This document shows positions 52,733-61,841 of a stretch of DNA of 64,000 bases, in pieces. Source of the stretch: Arthrobacter oryzae. GTDB taxonomy: Bacteria; Actinomycetota; Actinomycetes; Actinomycetales; Micrococcaceae. The notes below the pieces were generated by a model that worked only from the letters and a program-made list of their open reading frames with translations, did not search any database and was not told the origin of the DNA. Position numbers and translations under genes: made by a program. Numbering within the stretch: the first letter of the stretch is position 1; every line of letters starts with the position of its first letter. The stretch spans positions 620,001 to 684,000 of the forward strand of contig NZ_CP132204.1 in assembly GCF_030718995.1 (NCBI RefSeq), given 5' to 3'.

Positions 52733-53026
52733 ATGACTGACAACGCCACGCAGCCGGCCGGCGCCGAGCCGGACGGTACCGAAGCCGGGGGCGCCGGACC
52801 CGAGGGCATCGCGCCGGACACCGGATCCAAGAAAAAGGACCCCACCGGCGTCGAAGGCGCCAACCCGGCCCTGGACGACACGGGCAACGTCAAGGCCGCC
52901 GAAGTGGGCGAGTCCCCCGAGCCGCCCGAGAACGTGGAGGACCTGGACCTCACGCCGGCGGGGCTGGCGGACGAGCCGGCCAAGCAGGAAGACGAGGCCA
53001 GCCCGGCCGAGCCGGAAAACAGCTAG
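52733..53026 (+). CDS. Small acidic low-complexity protein
   Basis: 97 residues from ATG 52733 (GGAGGGG upstream), rich in Glu, Asp, Pro, Ala and Gly with one KKKD patch; no fold, signal or membrane segment is evident, so it is probably disordered. It lies between pta and ackA on the opposite strand. A 17-bp tandem duplication spans its last codons and stop (53009-53048). Confidence 0.6.
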   Translation: MTDNATQPAGAEPDGTEAGGAGPEGIAPDTGSKKKDPTGVEGANPALDDTGNVKAAEVGESPEPPENVEDLDLTPAGLADEPAKQEDEASPAEPENS

Positions 53027-53048
53027 AGCCGGAAAACAGCTAGAGCCG
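53009..53048. repeat. 17-bp tandem duplication at a gene end
   Basis: AGCCGGAAAACAGCTAG is repeated immediately, followed by the first bases of a third copy. The first copy contains the stop codon of the small acidic protein, so the second copy is untranslated. Confidence 0.8.
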
Positions 53049-53075
53049 CGGGCAGCTGGCCGGCGCCGCCTCTGC

Positions 53076-55187
53076 CTAAGCGTGCGCAGCGGCGGCTGCC
53101 GGCTCGGCTGCCGGCTCCACCGACTGCGCCTGCACGGCGGTGATGGCCACCGTGTTCACGATGTCCTCCACGGTGCAGCCGCGGGAGAGGTCGTTCACCG
53201 GCTTGCGGAGCCCCTGCAGTACAGGCCCGACGGCGACTGCCCCCGAGGACTGCTGCACCGCCTTGTAGGTGTTGTTGCCGGTGTTGAGGTCCGGGAAGAT
53301 GAACACGGTGGCCTGCCCGGCCACGGACGAGCCCGGCATCTTGGACTGGGCGATGGCGGCGTCCACGGCGGCGTCGTACTGGATGGGGCCTTCGACGGCG
53401 AGGTCCGGGCGGCGCTCCTTCACCACTTCGGTGGCCTGCCGGACCTTGTCCACCGCCTCGCCGGTCCCGGACCCGCCGGTGGAGTAGGACAGCATGGCCA
53501 CGCGCGGTTCCACGCCGAACTGCGTGGCGGTCTCGGCCGAGGCCAGCGCGATGTCCGCCAGCTGCTCGGCGTTCGGGTCCGGGTTGACAGCACAGTCGCC
53601 GTACACCAGCACCCGGTCCGGCATCAGCATCAGGAACACCGAGGAGACGATCTTCACGCCGTCGCGGGTCTTCACGAACTCCAAGGCCGGGCGGATGGTG
53701 TGGGCGGTGGTGTGCGCGGCGCCTGACACCATGCCGTCCACTACGCCCAGCTGCACCATCATGGTGCCGAAGTAGCTGCCGTCCAGCATGACCTCCAGCG
53801 CCCGGGCCAGGTCCACGCCCTTGTGCGCGCGCAGCTCCGCATACTTCTCGGCGAACTGCTGGCGCAGCTCGGACGTGGCGGGGTCGATGATCTTTATGCC
53901 GGAAATGTCGATACCCTGCGTGGACGCGAGTTCCCGGACGTCGGATTCGTTGCCCAGGATGGTGAGGTCGCAGACGTCCCGCCGGTGCAGGATTTCCGCG
54001 GCGCGCAGGATCCGCACGTCGTTGCCCTCGGGCAGCACGATGTGCCGCCGCTGCAGCCTGGCCCGCTCGATGAGGTCGTGCAGGAACCGCAGCGGCGTCA
54101 TGCGCTCCAGCCTCGGCAGGTGCAGGCGCTCCACCAGCTCGGCCTCGTCGACGCGCCTGGCCCACAGCCCCACGGCCGAGGCCACCTTGCGGCGGTGCCC
54201 GGACCAGATTTCGCTGCGGACCTCGGACACCTGCTTGGCGGTGGTGTAGGTATCGTCCGGGCCCGCGAACACGGGGAACGGCGCCTGCGCAAGCAGCGAA
54301 TAGATGTTTGCGTCCGGGGCCAGGCCGCCGGTGAGGATGATCGCTGACGGCACCGGGAACTCCGGCGAGAAGGACGACGCCAGGCACGCGACCATCACGT
54401 CCGCACGGTCACCCGGGACGATCACCAGCGCGCCGTCGTCGAGCACGTGCAGGAAGTTGGCCACGCTCATGGCCGCGACCTTGATGGAGCGGACGTCGCG
54501 TTCCATGTCCTGCCGGCCGGCCACCTGGCGGATCCCCAGGGCGGCGGCCACCTCGCCGGTGGTGGGCCGGGCGATGTCCTCCAGTTCGGGGAAGACGTAC
54601 ACGGGCCGGCCGGACGCGCCGGGCTTCACCGCCGCCACGATCCCGTCCACGTCCTCGGGGTCGGCACGGTTCACCATGATGGCCAGCAGGCTGCAGCGTT
54701 CCGCCGCCAGCTCCTTGCGGGCAACCTCGACGGCGTCAGCCGCCTCCGCGACGGTTCGCCCCTTCGCGCCCACCACGGCCACCACGGACGCAGCCAGGTT
54801 GTTCGCGAGGCGGGCGTTGAGGTCAAATTCGACGGCGGCATCCTGGCCCGTGAGGTCTGTGCCCTCCACGATCACCACGTCGCAGTGGCGTGACATCTCC
54901 GCGAAAATCTCCACGCAGCGGGCGTCGATCTCCGCCCGGTTACCTTCGGCCAGGAGGGAGCGGACCTCAGTTGCCGTCAGGCCGCCGCGGCAGCGCTGGT
55001 CGTCGAGGTCGAACCGGGATTTCATCAGGGCCACCATGGGGTCCGATGCGGCGTCCGGGCCGTGGACCACGGGTTTGAAGAAGCCGATGCGGTCCGCGTG
55101 CCGGTGCAGCGTGTCCGCAAGCCCCAGCGCTATGAGCGACTTACCGGATCCCGGTGTGGTCGCGCTGACATAAATCCCCTTGGCCAT
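53076..55187 (-). CDS. pta: Phosphate acetyltransferase (long form)
   Basis: 703 residues. The N-terminal domain has a P-loop (SATTPGSGKSLIALGLADTL, residues 8-27) of the dethiobiotin-synthase type, then a DRTGG domain, then the catalytic PTA domain (HIVLPEGNDVRILRAAE onward; VYGDCAVNPDPNAEQLADIA; MLSYSTGGSGTG; LAVEGPIQYDAAVD). The long three-domain form is regulated in other bacteria by small metabolites. It makes acetyl-phosphate from acetyl-CoA for AckA. Confidence 0.96.
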   Translation of the reverse strand: MAKGIYVSATTPGSGKSLIALGLADTLHRHADRIGFFKPVVHGPDAASDPMVALMKSRFDLDDQRCRGGLTATEVRSLLAEGNRAEIDARCVEIFAEMSRHCDVVIVEGTDLTGQDAAVEFDLNARLANNLAASVVAVVGAKGRTVAEAADAVEVARKELAAERCSLLAIMVNRADPEDVDGIVAAVKPGASGRPVYVFPELEDIARPTTGEVAAALGIRQVAGRQDMERDVRSIKVAAMSVANFLHVLDDGALVIVPGDRADVMVACLASSFSPEFPVPSAIILTGGLAPDANIYSLLAQAPFPVFAGPDDTYTTAKQVSEVRSEIWSGHRRKVASAVGLWARRVDEAELVERLHLPRLERMTPLRFLHDLIERARLQRRHIVLPEGNDVRILRAAEILHRRDVCDLTILGNESDVRELASTQGIDISGIKIIDPATSELRQQFAEKYAELRAHKGVDLARALEVMLDGSYFGTMMVQLGVVDGMVSGAAHTTAHTIRPALEFVKTRDGVKIVSSVFLMLMPDRVLVYGDCAVNPDPNAEQLADIALASAETATQFGVEPRVAMLSYSTGGSGTGEAVDKVRQATEVVKERRPDLAVEGPIQYDAAVDAAIAQSKMPGSSVAGQATVFIFPDLNTGNNTYKAVQQSSGAVAVGPVLQGLRKPVNDLSRGCTVEDIVNTVAITAVQAQSVEPAAEPAAAAAHA

Positions 55188-55235
55188 GGTCCGCCCTTAG
55201 GTTGTGACGTGGTGGTGCTCCGTCCCTCCATACTT

Positions 55236-56144
55236 TCACTTGTTGGCGGGCTTTCTCCATGAGGCTTGCGGTTCCGCGACGGCGAGCTCCCGGATCCGTT
55301 CGGTAGCGGCCCAGCTGGCCAGCAGGCGGAGCCGTTCGTCCGACGGCGATCCGGGGACGGCGGGATAGACGGTGAGCCTGAAGCCGGGATCCTCGGCAAG
55401 GTCCATGGCTTCGTAGGTGAGTTCGAGTTCCCCCACCGCCGGGTGGTGGAACACCTTGGTTCCGGCGTAGTGGCGGCGGACATTGTGCGCGGCCCAGCGG
55501 GTCCGGAATTCCTCACTGCGCATGGACAGTTCCCCCACGAGGTCCGCGAGGGCTTTGTCGAACGGGTTCTGGCCGCTGTAGGTGCGCAGCAGTGCCACGT
55601 TGGTGCTGGCCGCCCGCTCCCAGTCGGGGTAGAAACCCCGGGCCGCGGGGTCGAGGAAGATGAACCGGGAATGGTTGGCCGGCCGGGCGGGACCGCGGTA
55701 CATCTCTGAGTACAGGGCAAAGCCGAGCTGGTTGGCCGCCACGATGTCCATGTGCTGGTTGCCGATGAACGCCGGCGCCGCCGTAATGGCGTCCAGCATG
55801 AACTGCAGGGCGGGGCGGACGGTCCCGCTCTGGAGCGGACGCTGCCGGGCCCGGCCGGAGGGGCTGGCGGCACGCGCCAGGTTGTAGAGGTGGTCCCGTT
55901 CCGCCTCGTCCAGCCTCAGGGCGCCCGCGATGGCGTCGAGCACACTTTCGGAGGTGCCGGAGAGGTTCCCGCGCTCAAGCTTCGTGTAGTAATCAACGCT
56001 GACCCCCGCGAGCATGGCCACCTCCTCGCGGCGCAAGCCGGGGACCCGGCGTCGTCCGCCGTAAAGTGTCAGGCCGGCCATTTCCGGGGTGATCTTGGCG
56101 CGCCTTGAGGCGAGGAACTCGCGCACGGCCATTCTGTTATCCAC
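55236..56144 (-). CDS. XRE-family regulator with MmyB-like ligand-binding domain
   Basis: 302 residues from GTG 56144 (an ATG at 56132 is the alternative). The N-terminal HTH (GLRREEVAMLAGVSVDYYTKLERG) and the MmyB-type C-terminal PAS-like domain (AAPAFIGNQHMDIVAANQLG, FIFLDPAARGFYPDWERAA, HHPAVGELELTYEAMDL) define the family, whose effectors are mostly unknown. It faces the Bcr/CflA transporter gene across about 135 bp and probably represses it (inference from position). Confidence 0.9.
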   Translation of the reverse strand: MDNRMAVREFLASRRAKITPEMAGLTLYGGRRRVPGLRREEVAMLAGVSVDYYTKLERGNLSGTSESVLDAIAGALRLDEAERDHLYNLARAASPSGRARQRPLQSGTVRPALQFMLDAITAAPAFIGNQHMDIVAANQLGFALYSEMYRGPARPANHSRFIFLDPAARGFYPDWERAASTNVALLRTYSGQNPFDKALADLVGELSMRSEEFRTRWAAHNVRRHYAGTKVFHHPAVGELELTYEAMDLAEDPGFRLTVYPAVPGSPSDERLRLLASWAATERIRELAVAEPQASWRKPANK

Positions 56145-56279
56145 TCGTTCACGCTACACCGGGGCAGCGCGTCCCAGGGAGGTACTGCCAGACCCCGGAT
56201 AAGGAGAGCCGTGGCTGGGAACGGCACGGCCCGGTTGAATGGGAATCAGTCCCCCATCCCCACTGGAACGGAGCCCAGC

Positions 56280-57593
56280 ATGACCGCCACCGGCGCCCCT
56301 GAGCAGGCACCAGCACCCGCAGCTGAACCTGCACCGCAACAGGCCGTCGGCCGGCCGCTGGCGATCGTTCTCGGCCTGCTGACGATCTTCGGTCCGATCT
56401 CCATGGACCTCTACCTCCCCGTCCTGCCGGCCCTCACCGCAGAGCTTGGAAGCACGACGTCGGTGGCGCAGCTGACCATCACGGCGTGCCTGCTCGGCCT
56501 GGCCATCGGGCAGGTGGTTGCCGGACCGCTCTCGGACCGCTTCGGCCGCCGCAAACCGCTGCTGATCGGGGTGATCGCCTACACGGTCACCTCGGTGCTG
56601 TGCGCGCTTAGCCCCACCATCGAAACGCTCATCCTCGCCAGGTTCGTCCAGGGCCTCGCCGGCGCCGTGGGCATCGTGATCGCGCAGGCGGCGGGCCGGG
56701 ACGTCTACTCGGGCGGGAAACTGATCCGCTACTACGGCCGACTCACCGTGCTCGGCGGGCTGGCAGCCATCATCGGCCCCGTGATCGGCGGACAGCTCGC
56801 AACTTTTACGGACTGGCGCGGAGTCTTCCTGTTCCTGGCCGCGGTGGGCGTGGCCATCCTCGTGGCGTCCCTGCTGGTCTTCCGGGAGACGTTGCCGAAA
56901 GAGCACCGCATCACCGGCGGACTCTCCCACACGCTCAACGACTTCCGCCGGCTCCTGGCCGACCGGCGGTTCGTCGGAGCCGTCCTGATCACCGGTTTCA
57001 CGTACTCGGCGATCTTCGCCTACCTGAGCGGGGCAACCTACATCCTCCAAGGCATGTACGGGCTCTCCCCGCAGGAATACTCGCTGGCGTTCGGGCTGAA
57101 CTCCCTGGGCTTTGTGATTTTCGGGTTCATCTCCGGCCGCCTGGCAGAGCACTGGTCCGAACGCGGAACGCTCGCCGCAGGCCTGGCCATGGCGCTCGCC
57201 GGCGCCCTGGGCCTGCTCGCGACGGCACTCCTGCACCTGCCGCTGATTGCTATTGTCCTGTCCCTGTTCACCATGGTCAGCGGGGTGGCCGTGACCAGCC
57301 CGCCGGCCACATCGCTCGCACTCAAGGACTATCCCGACATCGCCGGCACCGCATCCTCGCTCCTGGGCCTGGCCCGGTTCGCCTTCGGCGGCCTGGCCGC
57401 GCCCCTCGTGGGCATCGGCGGGGCGAATGATCCGGTGCCTTTCGGCATCGTCGCGGCCGCCGCGGCAGCAGCGGCCGCACTCTGCCTCGGACTGGTGGGC
57501 CGGCGTCGAACGGCCAGCAGTGCCGTCAGCAATACGGGCGGGGGCGTTGACGGACTGGCCGGTGCTGGCGGGGCTGGACCTGACTGGCGTTGA
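56280..57593 (+). CDS. MFS transporter, Bcr/CflA drug-resistance family
   Basis: 437 residues from ATG 56280 (GGAG upstream), with 12 membrane segments. ISMDLYLPVLPALTAELGS is the family start, and GPLSDRFGRRKPLLIG is the MFS loop 2-3 motif. RFVQGLAGAVGIVIAQAAGRD and FTYSAIFAYLSGATYILQ follow. A proton-driven exporter of small compounds is expected. The 3' end overlaps the convergent PAS-ANTAR gene by 68 bp. Confidence 0.92.
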   Translation: MTATGAPEQAPAPAAEPAPQQAVGRPLAIVLGLLTIFGPISMDLYLPVLPALTAELGSTTSVAQLTITACLLGLAIGQVVAGPLSDRFGRRKPLLIGVIAYTVTSVLCALSPTIETLILARFVQGLAGAVGIVIAQAAGRDVYSGGKLIRYYGRLTVLGGLAAIIGPVIGGQLATFTDWRGVFLFLAAVGVAILVASLLVFRETLPKEHRITGGLSHTLNDFRRLLADRRFVGAVLITGFTYSAIFAYLSGATYILQGMYGLSPQEYSLAFGLNSLGFVIFGFISGRLAEHWSERGTLAAGLAMALAGALGLLATALLHLPLIAIVLSLFTMVSGVAVTSPPATSLALKDYPDIAGTASSLLGLARFAFGGLAAPLVGIGGANDPVPFGIVAAAAAAAAALCLGLVGRRRTASSAVSNTGGGVDGLAGAGGAGPDWR

Positions 57594-58329
57594 CCAGGTC
57601 CTGGATGAAGCGCCCAAGGCCGGTGGCGTCGACGGGGTTGTCGGCCAGGGCCACGAGACCGCACGCGAGGCTGGCGAGCTTGACGTTCCTGTTGTTGCTG
57701 TAGGACGCCAGCAGGTTGAAGGCGTCGTCCGATCCGATGCCCAGCCGCCCCATCAGGATGCCGGCGGCTTTCGCGATAGTGCTCCGGGTTCCCACCGCAC
57801 CCCGGACGGCTTCGCGGGCGGCCAGCTCCGTCTCCCGCTGGATCGTCGACGTGAGGTCCAGCATGACGCCGGAAATCGTGGACACGTTTCCTGACTCGTC
57901 CAGTACCGCCTCACCGGCCGTCAGCACTTTGCGTTCGTGCAGCCGGGCATCCACCAGGCGATGGTAGATGGCCACGTGCCCGCCGTGGGCGTACACCGCG
58001 CGGCTGATCTCCTGGATTCGGGCCAGGTCCTCAGGGTGCTTGTGCGCCAGCGTCAGCTCCAGGGTGGGCACGACTTCCCCGCGACTGTAGCCATGGATTG
58101 CGTAAAGCCCGTCCGACCACTGCATCGCGCCTGATTTGGTATCCAAAACAAACGTTCCAGCCGGCAATACCGACACTCCCAAAACACTGGAATACGTCTC
58201 CGCCGCGTCGCTGATCTTCGTATTCTGTCTGGCGGCATGGCCGCCGGCAGCGGGTCGCGGGAATACCGGACAGCAGGCACTGTCGCACCCCCTCCAGCCC
58301 TCCTGGACCGGGTCGAAATAGCGCGGCAC
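57526..58329 (-). CDS. PAS-ANTAR RNA-binding regulator
   Basis: 267 residues from a GTG at 58329; no better in-frame ATG precedes the PAS domain, so the start is uncertain. A PAS_3-type domain (GAMQWSDGLYAIHGYSRGEV, GVMLDLT) is followed by an ANTAR domain (RSTIAKAAGILMGRLGIGSDDAF). ANTAR proteins act as antiterminators by binding paired RNA hairpins. The C-terminal ~25 residues are basic and overlap the MFS gene. No ANTAR target was identified nearby. Confidence 0.82.
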   Translation of the reverse strand: MPRYFDPVQEGWRGCDSACCPVFPRPAAGGHAARQNTKISDAAETYSSVLGVSVLPAGTFVLDTKSGAMQWSDGLYAIHGYSRGEVVPTLELTLAHKHPEDLARIQEISRAVYAHGGHVAIYHRLVDARLHERKVLTAGEAVLDESGNVSTISGVMLDLTSTIQRETELAAREAVRGAVGTRSTIAKAAGILMGRLGIGSDDAFNLLASYSNNRNVKLASLACGLVALADNPVDATGLGRFIQDLVNASQVQPRQHRPVRQRPRPYC

Positions 58330-58399
58330 GGAAAAGTTCGCGGGATCCTGACGCCTCGCGTCTCCGGGGCAAAATCATGAGCGCCATCCACAGCAGAAC

Positions 58400-58534
58400 A
58401 TGGGGCGGTTTGTCCCGTTCACGGGACAGTCGACCGGCCTGATCGCCGAGATCCTGCCGGCGCGGGACATAGTCCGACGACTCATCGAGCAGGCCACCGA
58501 AGCGCTGCAGAACACCTCCCGTCTTTATGGCTGA
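58400..58534 (+). pseudogene. C-terminal fragment of a nitronate monooxygenase-like flavoprotein
   Basis: 44 codons read FTGQSTGLIAEILPARDIVR and RLIEQATEALQ before a stop. This matches the last part of FMN-dependent nitronate monooxygenases, which end with a similar GxxxGLI...PAxxIV helix. The rest of the gene is absent, so this is a remnant; it may mark a deletion beside the PAS-ANTAR gene. Confidence 0.5.
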
Positions 58535-58902
58535 TGGTGAAGACAGTGAGTTCCGTGAGCGAAGCTGAGTAGAGTGTTAGCGGCCATGACCACTGAGCCC
58601 GTCGCTTATCTCTGGAGCCCAGATCTGAGCATGGCAGAAGCATCAAGATAGCTGCCCCATCCTTCACCACGACGTCTCAAAGGCTTCCTGCTGCGCCGCC
58701 TGACGCGAAAACTAAGCCGCGGCTTCTGAAACGGTCCTCTGACTTTGCCAGGTTTTGAATGGCCCCGGTTGGACGTCATACCGGGTCCAACTCAAACTGC
58801 CACAACTGCGAGGGCAGCGGTACGAGGGGCCTCGGAAGAGATCGTCTTCCCCCGACCTATCGCCATGAAGTACGCGAGTCCAGCCGTGAGGAGCGCGGGC
58901 AC
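58535..58902. other. Gap downstream of the SARP gene
   Basis: About 370 bp with no gene, repeat or hairpin I can support. Codon bias is lost here and the sequence may be decayed coding DNA. Confidence 0.4.
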
Positions 58903-60633
58903 CTATCTGGAAGGGGTGCTCCTGCTCTGCGGGCTCGCCGCGGCTTCGAGGCAGCGGTCTGCATCGGACTGGCGGCCGGCGTGCGTGTACTCCTGGGCTG
59001 CTTCGAGGAACATTGCCCGCGACTGATCGTCCGCGCCCTCGGCCTGACGGAGGACGCCACGGGCTTCCCACACGGCGCCGCTCCACAGGCCTCCGTGCCA
59101 CATGCCTGCGATTCCTTCGGCTCTACTGACGAAGGAGCGTGCTCGATCAAGTTCGCCGGCTCGCGCGCAGGCCGCCGCAGCACTAGTCAGGTAGCCCATC
59201 GAGCAGGGCTCGCAGGAACGCATCCCGCTCAGCTCCCGCTCGGCGGCCCGCACGACGGCGAGGGCCTTCTTCGAATCTGCAGCGGCCTGGATCATGGTGC
59301 CGAAGACACGCACCAGCAGGTGGGTGGCAAGTTCGGAGCGGACGGCGAATGAGCGCGCCCGGCTGAGCAGCCGGTTCGCGTCGAACTTCCGGCCGCCGAT
59401 GAGTGCGACTTCTGCGAGCCTCTGCCGCGAAAGGGCGGACCCGGAAAGACAGCCTTCGCGGTCATTTGCCTCCGCCGCCTGTGCGAGATTCTTCTGAGCC
59501 TCGATGAGGTGCCCGGCAAGTAGCTCTGCCTCGCCAAGCATGAGTTGGCCGAGGGCGGCGCCGGTCCCGGAGCCGGCCTCCTTGGCGATCTTCATCATCT
59601 GGCGTGCGAACTCGGCAGCGATAGCGTAGCCCTCAGGCCCTGTGAGGTGGTACTCGGCGAGGCAGAGGTGCGCGTCGTAGACGATGGGCTCCATGTTGGC
59701 CCGCATGCGCATGGACTCAGCGAGTTCCTCGGCGAACCGCTCGCGCCAGCGGCCTTGCGCCATGGCGACCTTGGCGAGGATGACAGCGGCTTCTCCGAGC
59801 TCTCGGCCCAGTCTGGAGTCGAGGGCGATGGAGCGTGCCTCCTCCGCTGCGCGCTCCGCCTCCTTGAGGTCGTTGCGGTTCAGATGCACCAAGGCCCAGG
59901 CGAGCAGGGCGTGAGCACGTTCGGCCTGCGTGGGCTGGAGCGCCCCTTCGACGGTCAGGACGTCTTCGTAGAGGGCGATAGTGGCCCGGTCCGGCCCGAC
60001 GCCTAGGTGGTCATGGAGTGCCTCGCGCAGCCGCTCGAACCGCCGGATCGCCTCTCTGCGTTCGCCGGCGTCCAGATGGGCCCGCATGAGTGCTCGGGCG
60101 GCCCGCTCGTCGGTGGGGTCTTCGTCGGAGAGCCGTTGCCACAGCTCCCCTACGCGCAGAAGATCCAGATACAGCTGGCGCAGACGCTGGCGTGGCTCCG
60201 CCAGCCAGGACTCGTAGCGGTCGTCGGGAAGGAGTTCGCCGTGGTGAAGATTCGCGGCGGCCCGGCAGGCCGAAGGATCGCTCGCAGCCAGCGCTTGGCG
60301 CGCTGCACCCTCGAAGCGTTCGACGTCGCTGTGGACCTGGGCGGCGGGCCAGAGCACGATCACCCCCTGGTGACTCACGACAGTCTGCTCATCTGCTGTG
60401 GCGCGCCGGGCGAAATACAGGGCCTTGCGGAGGTTTGTGCCAGAGGCCTGAGGATCGCTCTCGGGCCAGAGCGCCTCCATGACCTGCGACCTGTGCAGGC
60501 GAAGGTCAGGGGAGAGCGCGAGCAGCTTGAGAACGTCTGCTGCCCGACGACTTCGCCAAGCGTCACCGGGGATCAGATTGCCATCGACTGCGACGGCAAA
60601 CCGCCCGAGGAGTTGGAATTCCACTTCCTTCAT
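58903..60633 (-). CDS. SARP/AfsR-type transcriptional activator with BTAD and TPR-like region
   Basis: 576 residues from ATG 60633. The N-terminal OmpR-like DNA-binding domain (FQLLGRFAVAVDGNLIPGDA, RAADVLKLLALSPDLRLHRS) leads into the bacterial transcriptional activation domain (LHHGELLPDDRYESWL, RALMRAHLDAGERREAIRRF). The rest, about residues 260-576, is Ala/Glu/Leu-rich helical repeat like TPRs. There is no NB-ARC ATPase. It is divergent from the SnoaL-TusA and DsrE genes across about 130 bp, so it probably controls them. Confidence 0.88.
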   Translation of the reverse strand: MKEVEFQLLGRFAVAVDGNLIPGDAWRSRRAADVLKLLALSPDLRLHRSQVMEALWPESDPQASGTNLRKALYFARRATADEQTVVSHQGVIVLWPAAQVHSDVERFEGAARQALAASDPSACRAAANLHHGELLPDDRYESWLAEPRQRLRQLYLDLLRVGELWQRLSDEDPTDERAARALMRAHLDAGERREAIRRFERLREALHDHLGVGPDRATIALYEDVLTVEGALQPTQAERAHALLAWALVHLNRNDLKEAERAAEEARSIALDSRLGRELGEAAVILAKVAMAQGRWRERFAEELAESMRMRANMEPIVYDAHLCLAEYHLTGPEGYAIAAEFARQMMKIAKEAGSGTGAALGQLMLGEAELLAGHLIEAQKNLAQAAEANDREGCLSGSALSRQRLAEVALIGGRKFDANRLLSRARSFAVRSELATHLLVRVFGTMIQAAADSKKALAVVRAAERELSGMRSCEPCSMGYLTSAAAACARAGELDRARSFVSRAEGIAGMWHGGLWSGAVWEARGVLRQAEGADDQSRAMFLEAAQEYTHAGRQSDADRCLEAAASPQSRSTPSR

Positions 60634-60760
60634 TACTGGGATAGTAACCGACGGCCACGGCTCCCGACAGCGTTCGCAGCGGAACGTTCGCGGAACGGTG
60701 TCCTCCGTAGCGTGAGTGGAAGGAAGCGGAATCGAGAACGAAACGAGTTGAGGAGGGGCC

Positions 60761-61417
60761 ATGCTCCCCAAAGATACGCACAACAGCCCGCCGGGCCTCG
60801 CTACGGCTGGACCGCGCGACGTCGCGGCCGCTTTAATCAACGCCCTGACCGCCCGCGACTTCACGGGAGCCCAGTCACTGCTGGCTCCGGGTATCCAGTT
60901 CAGGATGTTGGTCCCGGGCAGGCTCATGACAGATCAGGGCGCGAACGCCACCATCCACCGGTTCGCTAGCTGGTTCGCGGGAGCCGACCAGTTCCACGTG
61001 GAGGCCTCCAGCGTCCAGGAGATCGAAGGCCGTGCGGTGGTGACGTACCGCTTGCGGCTCCACGACGCGAGGGGATGGCAGCTGCTCGAGCAGCACCTGA
61101 TGCTCGACGTCGGCACCGACGGTCGCGTGGAAGCGATTGATCTGCTGTGCTCGGGCTTCCGCCCGAGCACAGTGGACGAGCCGGGTCACGTGCATCCGTT
61201 CGACGCGGGAGACCTCGGGTGCGCCGACGGTCTCGCCCGAGACTTTCGCGAACAGATCCAGCACATCCCGATCGGCGACGTGCTCTTGGTTAGCACCCGC
61301 GATCCGGCTGCCAAAGAGGATCTACCTTCCATGGCCCGTCTTATGGGGCATGTTGTTCATTCGATCAAAGCACCGGGAGACGGACGTCTGCTGGTGAGTG
61401 TGGAAAGGGGAAAATGA
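60761..61417 (+). CDS. SnoaL-like (NTF2 fold) protein fused to a TusA-like sulfur-carrier domain
   Basis: 218 residues. The first ~135 form an NTF2/SnoaL-type domain (DVAAALINALTARDFTGAQS, HRFASWFAGADQFHVEASS, EAIDLLCSGF). Residues 146-216 look like TusA/SirA (FDAGDLGCADGLARDFREQI, DVLLVSTRDPAAKEDLPSMA, GHVVHSI). Its conserved cysteine, C154, sits where TusA carries persulfide sulfur. A fusion of these two folds is unusual. The stop is one base from the start of the DsrE gene, so they are co-translated. A sulfur-transfer or sensing role is inferred. Confidence 0.78.
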   Translation: MLPKDTHNSPPGLATAGPRDVAAALINALTARDFTGAQSLLAPGIQFRMLVPGRLMTDQGANATIHRFASWFAGADQFHVEASSVQEIEGRAVVTYRLRLHDARGWQLLEQHLMLDVGTDGRVEAIDLLCSGFRPSTVDEPGHVHPFDAGDLGCADGLARDFREQIQHIPIGDVLLVSTRDPAAKEDLPSMARLMGHVVHSIKAPGDGRLLVSVERGK

Positions 61418-61418
61418 G

Positions 61419-61784
61419 ATGAGCGAGAAGCTGATCTTCAACTGCACCTACGGAAAGGAAGAACCCGAGCGCGCCACGCTCCCGTTTGTGGCCGCTAACG
61501 TAGCTGCGGCAGCGGGCCAGGATGCGATCGTGCTGTGCACGATCGAAGCTGTGTGGCTGGGCACCAAGGGTGGAACCGACGGAGTGGCCCAGCCGGGGCT
61601 GCCGGAGCTTGGCAACTTGTACACCGAGTTCATCGAGAATGGCGGCCGGGTGTGGCTGTGCGGCGCGTGCGCCAAGCCCCGAGGCATCACTGAGGAGCAA
61701 CTCGAGAAGGGCTCCACCATCGTGGGAGCCGCCAAGGTCGTCGAGGAGGTCCTGGCCGGAGCTAAGACAATCGCGTTCGCCTGA
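61419..61784 (+). CDS. DsrE-family protein
   Basis: 121 residues from ATG 61419 (GGAAAGGGG upstream). KLIFNCTYGKEEPERATLPF, VAANVAAAAGQDAIVLCTIE and VWLCGACAKPRGI match the DsrE/DsrF/YchN fold. C84 lies at the position of the active cysteine in several members and C81 is close by (CGAC). DsrE proteins accept sulfur from TusA-type carriers, which matches the upstream gene. Alternatively it could be a redox sensor for the SARP regulator. Confidence 0.85.
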   Translation: MSEKLIFNCTYGKEEPERATLPFVAANVAAAAGQDAIVLCTIEAVWLGTKGGTDGVAQPGLPELGNLYTEFIENGGRVWLCGACAKPRGITEEQLEKGSTIVGAAKVVEEVLAGAKTIAFA

Positions 61785-61841
61785 CCCTCGGCGCCAGCTG
61801 TGGATGGTGCCTGACGCCGAGGGCGTCCCTGAGAGGCATTC

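Noticed and set aside
56154..57617. 487-codon minus-strand frame opposite the MFS transporter
   Set aside because: Very rich in Arg, Gly and Glu with no domain; the plus strand encodes a complete 12-helix transporter.
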